Part shown: one piece after another, positions 1 through 7,712 of the stretch
How positions within the stretch are numbered: position 1 is the stretch's first letter
Layout: the number at the start of each line of letters is the position of its first letter
NCBI GenBank assembly: GCA_031271525.1
Contig: JAISVO010000109.1
Coordinates: 1-15,490, forward strand
DNA length: 15,490 bases
Source: Oscillospiraceae bacterium
Lineage (GTDB): Bacteria > Bacillota > Clostridia > Oscillospirales > UBA929
Direction: 5' to 3'
Translations under genes and position numbers: made by a program
The notes under the pieces: generated by a model
Database searches by the model: none
What the model was told of the DNA's origin: nothing
What the model saw: the letters and a program-made list of their open reading frames with translations, nothing else

Positions 1-2087
1 CTCAAGTCGATTCCGTATTTTTCAAACGCCGCCAGCTGCAGCTCCATCTCTGTCCGCTCGTGCTCGGCGGAGGCGTGCTCATGGGTCATAAAATGGACGC
101 CCAGCGAGTAATGGTTTTCCTCCAGGTAGTCAACCAGCCGGGTAATCGCCTCGGGGTAGGGGAAGTAGGGCGAGTCGATGGGGTAGGCCAGCCCAACCTC
201 CAGCTGCCCGACGATCAGGTCAAGCGCCCCATCGCCATTGATGTCGGCGAAGCGCGGGACGCAGTTGTTCCGAAACAGCAGCCGGGCGTTGCCCTTGAAG
301 CTATTCTCCGATCCCTCGAAGTAACCGTCAAACGCGTACTGTTGGCCCTGCCAAGGGAGCTTCGCGATATACCCCTCAAAGGTACCGACAGCGAGGTCCG
401 CCGTATAATCTCCGTCCAAATCGACGGCGCACGGCGCGAGCCACAGGCCCAGCCCGGCTTCCTCGCAGATGCCGGTCAGATCGTACGATGTGAGCCAGAC
501 GCCGTCCCGCTGTTTAGCAAACACCGCGAGGCGTCCGTTGTTCGAGCCGACCGCGAGGCTGTCGCCGACGACCGCCGGAAAGACCTGCGTCTCCCCGAAC
601 CCGGGGTTGAGCAGCGGTTTCTCCCGCTCAAACGACAGGCCGCCCAGCCCCCGGAACCAAACGAGATTGCCATCCGCGCCGCCGCTCACGATGTCGTTGA
701 CCCCGTCGCCGTCGATGTCCAGCATCGCCGGCGCGGAGTAGCCGCTTGGCACATACAGAGGCTTGCCGTCGGAGTCTGCGAGCGTCACGGGCTTGCCCAC
801 TGTGAAGCGCTCGCGGTTCCCCGTCCCGGCATAGAAGCGGAACAGTCCGTCGGCGCTGCCCGCGAGAATATCGGCGTTCCCGTCGCCGTCGAGGTCGCCG
901 ACATGCGGGTAGGCGCGGTAGTCGTATTCGGGGATGTCGGCGAAGCCGGCCCCCGTCTCGGTCAGCTTGCCTATGCTGAGGAATTCGCCGCCGCTGACCA
1001 CATGGATCCCGGTGTTGTAGGCGCTCTCAACCGGGTCCGTCTCGTAGGTCAACCCGCCGTTAGGTGTGCTTGCCTGATTGGGCAGATAGGTGACGCTCTC
1101 AAAGCGGGTCGCCCAGTGGACCGCGTTCCGCACCAGCGTCACCGAGGAAGGCAGGTCGTACTTCTTACTCAGCTCGGCGAAGAGGATCGCGGAGTCGTTC
1201 GCGATCCCGTCGATTTCCTCGTAGTGGTGCTCCCACGCCATCGAGGGGCGGCCAAACGCGCCGAAGACGCGCTGCGCGCTGAACCCGAACTTTTCCCGGG
1301 AAACCAGCGCCGCGAATTCGTTCCGGATCATTTGGTTCGCCGACGCCGTCGAGTTGATGAAGTAGGGCACCGGCTCGCCGTCGGGGAGCATGTCCAAGCC
1401 GTTGACCGAGAAGGCGTTGGGCAGGAGGGGGTTTGTGAACAGCACAAGCCCCTCGCCGTAGCGGTTCAGGGCGTACATCGCCGGGTCAATGTCTTCTGTG
1501 TCGGCGGTCTGGACGCTGACCAGCGGCTCGGCCGTATCGCAGAGCAGCATGACCCCGTAATCCTGCCCGGCCAGCAAGGGAAAGTCCTTATACCCCTTAT
1601 ACAGCGCGTAAAAATCGTTGACGACGGTGCGAAGCCCGTTATAATCCTTCCGCGCGGTACTCAGCGTCAGCGCCGCCGGAAGGGCTTCCAGCTTGACCGT
1701 CCCGACCGCGCCGAAGAATTCAAGGCTGAAGAAATCGTGGAACGCGTTGTCCGCGAAGACGGCCCCGCCGCCGCGGACATAGGCGTCGATCGCGTCTGGA
1801 AGCATTGGGTTTCGGGAGGTGATCAGGGACGTATCGAGGTAGAGGATGTCGTAGCCGGTGAAGTCGGGCACACTCTCGCGGACCTCCACCGCCTGCACGG
1901 TGAGGTTCGCGACCAAAGACTGTTCCAAGTGGGAGTAGCAGTCCTTCCATGTCTCGTCCTCACCGCTGTACAGCACGGCGGCGGCGATTTCGTAGGGACC
2001 CGCAACCTCGGCGGCGGCCGGGCCGGAACAGCCGGACAAACTCAAGGCCGCCGCGATCAGCAGCGCGAAAACAGAGTTTTTCTTCAT
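1..2087 (-). CDS. Secreted lipoprotein with FG-GAP/VCBS-like repeats and a polysaccharide-deacetylase-like C-terminal part (3' end outside window)
   Basis: The gene starts at ATG 2087 with an AAAGGA ribosome binding site 7 nt upstream, and its reading frame stays open to the left edge (695 residues visible). The N-terminus is a lipoprotein signal: KK, a hydrophobic stretch, then the lipobox LSGC with Cys20, so the protein is probably anchored outside the cell membrane. Residues about 30-330 contain a Rossmann-like, glutamine-amidotransferase-like region (for example the GGGAVFADN segment), which I place only loosely. Four calcium-loop repeats of the FG-GAP/VCBS type follow, with cores DLDGDGNAD (398-406), DIDGDGVND (457-465), DLDGDYTAD (556-) and DINGDGALD (615-623). 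The last visible part has HFMTHEH at residues 665-671 and looks like a NodB-type deacetylase motif. A role in cell-surface carbohydrate binding or modification is inference; the substrate is unknown. Confidence 0.85.
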   Translation of the reverse strand, partial: MKKNSVFALLIAAALSLSGCSGPAAAEVAGPYEIAAAVLYSGEDETWKDCYSHLEQSLVANLTVQAVEVRESVPDFTGYDILYLDTSLITSRNPMLPDAIDAYVRGGGAVFADNAFHDFFSLEFFGAVGTVKLEALPAALTLSTARKDYNGLRTVVNDFYALYKGYKDFPLLAGQDYGVMLLCDTAEPLVSVQTADTEDIDPAMYALNRYGEGLVLFTNPLLPNAFSVNGLDMLPDGEPVPYFINSTASANQMIRNEFAALVSREKFGFSAQRVFGAFGRPSMAWEHHYEEIDGIANDSAILFAELSKKYDLPSSVTLVRNAVHWATRFESVTYLPNQASTPNGGLTYETDPVESAYNTGIHVVSGGEFLSIGKLTETGAGFADIPEYDYRAYPHVGDLDGDGNADILAGSADGLFRFYAGTGNRERFTVGKPVTLADSDGKPLYVPSGYSAPAMLDIDGDGVNDIVSGGADGNLVWFRGLGGLSFEREKPLLNPGFGETQVFPAVVGDSLAVGSNNGRLAVFAKQRDGVWLTSYDLTGICEEAGLGLWLAPCAVDLDGDYTADLAVGTFEGYIAKLPWQGQQYAFDGYFEGSENSFKGNARLLFRNNCVPRFADINGDGALDLIVGQLEVGLAYPIDSPYFPYPEAITRLVDYLEENHYSLGVHFMTHEHASAEHERTEMELQLAAFEKYGIDL

Positions 2088-2123
2088 AACAGGTTCCTTT
2101 GTCGGAGGTTTTTTCACGGTGAT

Positions 2124-2152
2124 ATTATATGACTTGTGCCGATTATTGTCAA
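2124..2152 (-). promoter_or_regulatory. Perfect-consensus sigma-A promoter of the FG-GAP lipoprotein
   Basis: Read on the minus strand, TTGACA (2152-2147) is followed by a 17-nt spacer and TATAAT (2129-2124). Both hexamers match the housekeeping consensus exactly. The expected transcription start is near 2117, about 30 nt before the ATG at 2087. Confidence 0.9.
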
Positions 2153-2161
2153 CTGGTTTTT

Positions 2162-2175
2162 GCGGACGGGTCCGC
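2162..2175. repeat. 14-bp palindrome between two divergent promoters
   Basis: GCGGAC, two G bases and GTCCGC form a perfect inverted repeat with a 2-nt centre. The spacer is too short for an RNA hairpin, so a DNA-binding site is more likely. It sits between the -35 boxes of the lipoprotein promoter and the RND pump promoter and could serve both; no regulator gene lies next to it. Confidence 0.4.
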
Positions 2176-2218
2176 GGTCCCTATTTGTGAACCTTCTGTA
2201 ATATTTTCACGTCACGCA

Positions 2219-2247
2219 TTGACACCCCTCCATGCCGGGCGTATACT
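2219..2247 (+). promoter_or_regulatory. Sigma-A promoter of the RND pump gene
   Basis: TTGACA at 2219-2224, a 17-nt spacer and TATACT at 2242-2247. Transcription should start near 2254. The in-frame TTG at 2253 would then be leaderless, which supports the downstream TTG at 2298 as the true start. Confidence 0.9.
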
Positions 2248-2297
2248 AGTTTTTGCGCCTGATATTTCCTTTGGCAGCTTTGGGGGAGGGTTTTCCT

Positions 2298-5200
2298 TTG
2301 TTCGAAAAATTCAGCGTCCGCAAACCGTTTACCGTCTTGGTCGGGGTCGTCTTGGTAATCGTCCTCGGCGCCGTCAGCTTCATGAACACCCAAACCGACC
2401 TTCTGCCCAGCATGAATCTCCCTTACGCCGTTGTGATGACCACCTATCCGGGGATGACGCCCGAGCAGGTGGAGGCCGACGTCACCGTCCCGATTGAGGG
2501 GCGGATTGGCACGGTCAGCGGGATCGACCGGATCATGTCGGTCTCAAACGAACATTTTTCGGTGGTCATTCTGGAGTTTGTGGCGTCCACCAACATGGAC
2601 TCCGCCTCCTTGGAGATGCGGGAGCTGCTGGACCAGACCGACCTGCCCGACGGCGCGGGTAAACCGACCATCTTAAAGCTCAACCCCAACATGCTGCCGG
2701 TGATGGTCTCGGCGGTCTATTGGGAGGGGAAGACCATCCATCAGCTGTCGGCGCTGGTCAGCGACAGCGTCGCCCCGGCGATGGAAGGGGTGGCGGGCGT
2801 CGCCTCGGTTTCCTCGTCCGGGCTGATCCATAACCAATTGAACGTCATCCTGCGGCAGGAGAAGATTGATCAGGTCAGCGCGGCCCTCGCGGAAACCTTG
2901 GCGGGGTTTGCGCAAACCGGGATGCCGGGGATGGAAATGCCCGCGCTTCCCGAACAGCTGCTCACCGTCGAAACGGTCACCGGCTTCCTGCAGGGGCAGA
3001 ATTTCTCGATGCCGGCGGGCATCACGGCTGAAGACGGCGTTGAGTACATGGTCCGGGTGGGCGACCGCTTTGGGTCGGCGGATGAAGTCTCGAAGATGGT
3101 CCTGTTCGACCCGGGGATCGGGGAGCCGATCACCCTTGGCGATGTGGCGGAGGTCTTCGCGTCGGACAACAGCGCCACCGAGTACACCCGCGTCAACGGC
3201 GCGCCGGCGGTTATGCTGACAATGCAGAAGCAGTCCGAGTTCTCCACGTCGGACGTGACCAACAGCATCCTCGCCCGCATGGATGAGCTGAGCGAAGAGC
3301 AGGAGGGCTTGTCATTCGCCGTCCTGATGGATCAGGGCGAATACATAGACCTGATCATCGACTCGGTGGTCAGCAATCTCCTCTGGGGCGGGCTGCTCGC
3401 GATCCTCATCCTGATCCTCTTCCTGCGCGACCTCCGCCCGACCCTGCTGGTGGGAGTCTCAATCCCTGTCAGCCTGATGCTGGCGTTTACCGCGATGTAC
3501 TTCACCGGAATCTCGCTGAACATCATCTCGATGTCGGGCTTGGCGCTCGCCGTCGGGATGCTGGTGGACAATTCGATCGTCGTGATCGAGAATATCTACC
3601 GGCTCCGCAGCTTGGGCGTACCGGCGAAGCGCGCCGCGATAGACGGCGCGAAGCAGGTCGCGGGGGCGATCGCCGCTTCCACCCTGACGACGATCGCGGT
3701 CTTCTTACCCATTGTCTTCACCGAGGGGATCACCCGCCAGCTCTTCACCGACTTGGCGCTGACCCTCGCCTATTCGCTGCTGGCGAGCCTCGTGGTGGCG
3801 CTGTCGGTGGTTCCGGCGGCCTCCAGCGGCATCTTCCGGAGCATGAAGGAGAAGGAAGATAAGCTCTACAACCGCTTCCGCGACTGGTACGGGCGGCTGC
3901 TCGGCGGCTCATTGAAGGTTAAGTGGCTGGTGCTGTTGATCGCTGTCCTGCTGTTCGTCGGTTCGGGCTACGGCATCCTGCGTAGTGGCACCGAGCTGAG
4001 CCCGGCGATGGATTCCCCGCAGCTTTCGGTTAGCGTCACGCTTCCGGAGGGGACCGAGTTTGAACAGACCGTCCAAGCGGCGGAGGATGTTACCGCCCGG
4101 ATCCGCGAGATAGCGGACGTCGAGACGGTCGGCGCGACAGTCGGCGGCGGCGGGATGGCCGCGATGATGGGCGGTTTGACGGGCGGCGACGGAGCCACCG
4201 AGGTTTCGATGTACATCCTCCTTGAGGAGCAGCGCACGCTGACAAACGAGGAAGTCAGCCAAGAGATACGGGATCGCACGGCGGACTTGGGCTACGAAGT
4301 GAGCGTACAGGGCGGCAGCACCGGCGACTTGAGCGCTCTGATGGGCGAAGGGGTGTCGGTCAGCGTCTCGGGGCGCGAGCTGGACGGTCTGCGGGACGCC
4401 GCCATCGAGGTGGCGGACATCATCCGCTCGGTGGAGGGCACGGTTGACATCACCGACGTGGCGCGCCGCGCCGCTCCCGAGTGGCGGATCCATGTGGATA
4501 AAGACGCCGCGATGGCAAAAAACCTGACTGTGGCGCAGGTGTATATGGCGGTCAGCGAAGCTCTCACCGAGCCGGAGGGCACGGTGTCGATGGTTTTATC
4601 GGGGGTCAGCTATGAGGTAATCGTCACCGGCGGCGACTGGGAAGCCCCGGACCGAAACGGTCTCCTCTCGCTGCCGATCAGCACCCCCGCAGGCGGGACG
4701 GTCCTCCTCTCCGACATTGCGGAGATTGCGGAGGACACCGGGTTCACCTCGATCAACCGGCAGGACGGCAGCCGGTACATCACGGTCAGCGGGGAAGTCG
4801 CCGAGGGCTACAATGTCGGTCTGGTCAACGGCGAAATCGAGCGGCTCTTAGCCGACTACACTCCGCCCGAGGGCTGTGCGGTCACGATCGGCGGGCAAGC
4901 CGAGGCGATCAGCGAATCCTTCAACGACCTCTACCTGATGCTGGCCCTCGCGCTGGTTTTCATCTACCTGATCATGGTGGCGCAGTTCCAGTCGCTCCTG
5001 TCGCCGTTTATCGTCATGTTCACCATTCCGCTGGCGTTTACCGGCGGTTTCGCGGCGCTGCTGATTGCCGGAATGCCGTTGTCGGTGGTGGGGATGGTCG
5101 GGTTAATCCTGCTGAGCGGGATCGTCGTCAACAACGGTATCGTCTTTGTGGACTGCGTCAATAAGCTCCGCAGCGAAGAGGGGATGGGCAAGAAGGAAGC

Positions 5201-5459
5201 GCTGGTGGAGGCGGGACGGATCCGGCTCCGCCCGATCCTGATGACGGCGCTGACCACCATTGTCGCGATGAGCACGATGATGTTCGCCGTGGGGCAGGGC
5301 ACAGAAATGATGCAGCCGATGGCAATCTCCACAGTCGGCGGCCTGCTTTACGCCACCTTGATGACACTCTTTGTCGTCCCGGTGATGTACGACTTGTTCC
5401 ATAAGGACAAGGACCTCCGTCCAGAGGAGGATTCCGTGGACGGCGACGAGGACAAATAG
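2298..5459 (+). CDS. RND-family efflux transporter permease (HAE1/SwrC-like)
   Basis: This 1053-residue inner-membrane pump belongs to the resistance-nodulation-division superfamily, whose members drive export with the proton gradient. The start chosen is TTG 2298, preceded by a GGGGGAGGG site 7 nt upstream; the product begins MFEKFSVRKPF, as is usual for the family. Transmembrane segment 1 is at about 10-29, followed by a porter domain, a membrane block at about 360-510, TM7 from about 541, a second porter domain and a final membrane block at about 878-1030. The TM4 motif GMLVDNSIVVIEN has D424-N425 where AcrB has Asp-Asp. The TM10 motif GIVVNNGIVF has N945 where AcrB has Lys940. Both changes occur in Gram-positive relatives such as SwrC (YerP). 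Methionine-rich pieces lie at 209-216 and around 620. No membrane fusion protein or outer membrane channel gene is adjacent. The substrate cannot be told from sequence. Confidence 0.93.
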   Translation: MFEKFSVRKPFTVLVGVVLVIVLGAVSFMNTQTDLLPSMNLPYAVVMTTYPGMTPEQVEADVTVPIEGRIGTVSGIDRIMSVSNEHFSVVILEFVASTNMDSASLEMRELLDQTDLPDGAGKPTILKLNPNMLPVMVSAVYWEGKTIHQLSALVSDSVAPAMEGVAGVASVSSSGLIHNQLNVILRQEKIDQVSAALAETLAGFAQTGMPGMEMPALPEQLLTVETVTGFLQGQNFSMPAGITAEDGVEYMVRVGDRFGSADEVSKMVLFDPGIGEPITLGDVAEVFASDNSATEYTRVNGAPAVMLTMQKQSEFSTSDVTNSILARMDELSEEQEGLSFAVLMDQGEYIDLIIDSVVSNLLWGGLLAILILILFLRDLRPTLLVGVSIPVSLMLAFTAMYFTGISLNIISMSGLALAVGMLVDNSIVVIENIYRLRSLGVPAKRAAIDGAKQVAGAIAASTLTTIAVFLPIVFTEGITRQLFTDLALTLAYSLLASLVVALSVVPAASSGIFRSMKEKEDKLYNRFRDWYGRLLGGSLKVKWLVLLIAVLLFVGSGYGILRSGTELSPAMDSPQLSVSVTLPEGTEFEQTVQAAEDVTARIREIADVETVGATVGGGGMAAMMGGLTGGDGATEVSMYILLEEQRTLTNEEVSQEIRDRTADLGYEVSVQGGSTGDLSALMGEGVSVSVSGRELDGLRDAAIEVADIIRSVEGTVDITDVARRAAPEWRIHVDKDAAMAKNLTVAQVYMAVSEALTEPEGTVSMVLSGVSYEVIVTGGDWEAPDRNGLLSLPISTPAGGTVLLSDIAEIAEDTGFTSINRQDGSRYITVSGEVAEGYNVGLVNGEIERLLADYTPPEGCAVTIGGQAEAISESFNDLYLMLALALVFIYLIMVAQFQSLLSPFIVMFTIPLAFTGGFAALLIAGMPLSVVGMVGLILLSGIVVNNGIVFVDCVNKLRSEEGMGKKEALVEAGRIRLRPILMTALTTIVAMSTMMFAVGQGTEMMQPMAISTVGGLLYATLMTLFVVPVMYDLFHKDKDLRPEEDSVDGDEDK

Positions 5460-5491
5460 GGCGGTTTGCAATAGGCAAAAGGGGGGGTAAA

Positions 5492-6100
5492 ATGCGATCC
5501 AAATCAATTTTCCTTTTGGCGGCGCTGATAACCCTAACCGGCTGCGCGGGGCAGCCGGCTTCGCCGTCTCCGAACCCCGACGGTTCGGCGGACGCGGTAA
5601 CTGTGTCGTTTGACTTCACGAGCCAAGGCGGTTACGCGTCCAACCAATTTGCCGTCTGGGTGGAGGACGGAAACGGCGCCCTGATCAAGACCCTGTACGC
5701 CGCCGAGTTCACGGCGGACGGCGGTTATAAAGCGCGTCCCGACTCGATCCCAGAATGGGTGGCAAAATCGGGGCTTGCGTCAATGGAGCAGACTGAGGTT
5801 GACGCCGTTTCCGGCGCGACGCCTAAATCCGGCCGCGTTTCGTTTGTTTGGGATATGACCGACACGGGCGGTGACGCCGTACGGCCCGGCAGTTACACAA
5901 TATACGTGGAGGGTAGCCTGCGCTGGAAGAACCGGGTGGTGTATTCGGGAGTCATCGCGACTGACGGCGCCGCCGTGACGGTACCGCTCACAGCCGAAGT
6001 GTTCTATGAGGCGTCGGACGTTCAAGACGCCCTGACCTCCGATTCCCCTGAAAACAACATGCTGTCCAACGTGACCGCAAAGTTTGCGCCGAAGGCGTAG
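5492..6100 (+). CDS. DUF2271-family lipoprotein with a flavinylation-like DAVSGAT motif
   Basis: This 202-residue product has a lipoprotein signal with lipobox LTGC (Cys18), a Pro/Ser-rich linker to about residue 35, then one domain to the end. Segments such as NQFAVWVEDGNG, KTLYAAEFTADGGYK, IPEWVAKSG, VSGATPKSG and RWKNRVVYSG are what I know from the DUF2271 (predicted periplasmic protein) family. Residues 104-110, DAVSGAT, match the D-x-x-S-G-A-T pattern at which ApbE attaches FMN through threonine in FMN-binding domains. Whether T110 is modified is unknown, and the wider FMN_bind fold is not evident. The ATG has a run of G bases at 5481-5487 as its ribosome binding site. It lies 32 nt after the RND gene with no visible promoter or terminator between, so the two probably form an operon. 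DUF2271 proteins are reported near extracytosolic redox genes. Confidence 0.82.
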   Translation: MRSKSIFLLAALITLTGCAGQPASPSPNPDGSADAVTVSFDFTSQGGYASNQFAVWVEDGNGALIKTLYAAEFTADGGYKARPDSIPEWVAKSGLASMEQTEVDAVSGATPKSGRVSFVWDMTDTGGDAVRPGSYTIYVEGSLRWKNRVVYSGVIATDGAAVTVPLTAEVFYEASDVQDALTSDSPENNMLSNVTAKFAPKA

Positions 6101-6101
6101 C

Positions 6102-7712
6102 TTATTTGCCAAATTGCCTTATAACCGGCATATCGCAGGTGTGCAGGATTCCTTTGGACGCCCAGAACAGGATACAGCCCGCGAGCAGCTCCCAGACGCC
6201 GAGCAGTCCGACCGCGACGGCCGGCGCGGCTCCGGCGAGCGCCGCGAAAACCGCCGCCAGCACGCCGGGGACCATGAGCACGATAACCCCCAGCATATAG
6301 AGCATCACCAGAATGCCGGCGTTGATGTTGGTGCCGGCAAAACGCATGGAGAGGTAATTGATCCCGATCAGCACGAAACAGAACAGGGCGTAGCAGAGCA
6401 CCGAGATGAGGATCAGCGCGGCTCCGACCCCTGCGACGACCCCTGCCGCGACGAAGATCAAAAAGCCTTCCCCGGCGGCTTTGATGACGATCTCCAGATT
6501 GCTCCAGAGCATCTTTCTGTACGGCGGCTCGGGAATCAGATAGATATAGTGCACGAGTGTCTCCCGAAATCCCCGCCCCATCCCGACGGTGAAGAATTGC
6601 AGATACAGCATGATCCCAAGCGCCGCGACAAACGAGATGACCGGCGCGTTCGGGCCGGCATCGGACGAGTGTACGACGATTTGGGCGAACAGCGCCGCGC
6701 CGGCGGCTTTCGCCAGCGTCGGGATGCCCCATAGGCCGAAACGGCTTGCCCGGAATGTTTCGCGCAGATGCTTCCGGAAGAGGGCGGAAGCCCCGAAGCC
6801 GCCGATCCCCGTCGCTTTGACCCTTACGCGCTTCTGTTGGTGATCCAGACTGACCTTTCCTTCGGCGGCCTCGCGCTTCCGCTCGAAGGCGGTTTCGCTT
6901 GCCACCAGCACGTCCTCATAATAGTCCGGCTTTCCGATATAGATAACCGCCACCAGCGCCCCGCCGAGCAGAATCAGCAGACCGAAATACAATACCCCGG
7001 CGGCGATCTGCCCCCCGATGAAAGCGACGACCCCCGCCGAAGCCCAACCGAGGATCGGGGTGAACGCCATCGCCGGAGATTTACACAGCGCCAGCAGGGA
7101 TGCCGGAAGGTTCCCCCCCGTATCCGCGAGCTGCCAGACGGCGGTTGCGATAAGGGGGAGGAAGAGGAGAACGGTAAGGGCTTTGACCAGTGTTTTGCGC
7201 CTCGGCTTGCCGTTGGTCAGACTGTAGATGACAAGGCCCATAATTTGGGTGACGACCGTCGCCAGCAGGTAGCCGCCGTAGAGGATGGCGACGCCGGAGA
7301 CGCCCACGCCGAAGCTTTTCAGCGTATTTGTCTGAAAAAAGATAAAGACGCTCGCCAGCGCCATATTCCGCATCACCCGGGCGACGCCGTAGAGGAGCAC
7401 CGAGCGGGGATCGACAGGGGAGACGAAGAGGAGGTTGACGTCCTCCATCTCAAAGAGGGTGCTGCCCTGCGACAATCCCTGTGACACCGCGATGACGAAG
7501 AAGAGGAGCAGATAGCAGAAGATCGCCCCGGTCAGCCAGCCGATATCCGCCGGACCGCCGCCCTCCCCGTTATTGGGAAGGAACGAGACGGCGGTGACCG
7601 CCGCCAGCAGGACGAGGAAGAGGATGTACATCGTGAGCTTTTTCTTGTTCCGGAGTATTTCTAAGAGGCTGTTGCGGAACGTACGCAGGAGAAGGAAGGC
7701 AAGACTGTTCAT
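6102..7712 (-). CDS. ABC exporter membrane subunit (putative ABC exporter family, PF16962-like)
   Basis: This 536-residue, strongly hydrophobic protein starts with a basic N-terminus (FRNSLLEILRNKKK) and a first membrane helix at about 28-45. Further helices lie near 60-80, 110-128, 140-163, 176-195, 222-258, 355-378, 412-455, 464-500 and 503-517. A hydrophilic cytosolic stretch spans about 262-330. The second half contains IPEPPYRKMLWSNLE (393-407), a feature I associate with the 'putative ABC exporter' family. It is the partner of the ATPase just upstream: the ATPase stop and this ATG overlap in an ATGA (7709-7712), which predicts translational coupling. The substrate is unknown. Its TAA (6104-6102) lies one base from the TAG of the convergent DUF2271 gene. 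Confidence 0.85.
   Translation of the reverse strand: MNSLAFLLLRTFRNSLLEILRNKKKLTMYILFLVLLAAVTAVSFLPNNGEGGGPADIGWLTGAIFCYLLLFFVIAVSQGLSQGSTLFEMEDVNLLFVSPVDPRSVLLYGVARVMRNMALASVFIFFQTNTLKSFGVGVSGVAILYGGYLLATVVTQIMGLVIYSLTNGKPRRKTLVKALTVLLFLPLIATAVWQLADTGGNLPASLLALCKSPAMAFTPILGWASAGVVAFIGGQIAAGVLYFGLLILLGGALVAVIYIGKPDYYEDVLVASETAFERKREAAEGKVSLDHQQKRVRVKATGIGGFGASALFRKHLRETFRASRFGLWGIPTLAKAAGAALFAQIVVHSSDAGPNAPVISFVAALGIMLYLQFFTVGMGRGFRETLVHYIYLIPEPPYRKMLWSNLEIVIKAAGEGFLIFVAAGVVAGVGAALILISVLCYALFCFVLIGINYLSMRFAGTNINAGILVMLYMLGVIVLMVPGVLAAVFAALAGAAPAVAVGLLGVWELLAGCILFWASKGILHTCDMPVIRQFGK

Noticed and set aside
60..2132. A 690-codon open frame on the plus strand
   Set aside because: It lies antisense to the lipoprotein gene, which has a signal peptide, clear repeat motifs, a perfect promoter and a ribosome binding site. 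The plus frame reads as low-complexity Val/Arg/Asp-rich protein, as expected for the reverse of a GC-rich gene.
2253..2297. An earlier TTG start for the RND pump, adding 15 residues
   Set aside because: It falls at the predicted transcription start, has no ribosome binding site, and the extra residues are not family-like.
6022..6732. A 236-codon minus-strand frame inside the ABC permease
   Set aside because: It is an out-of-frame shadow of the permease, with Arg/Gly-rich composition and no domain.
6768..7484. A 238-codon plus-strand frame opposite the ABC permease
   Set aside because: Antisense shadow; its charged composition mirrors the hydrophobic permease codons.
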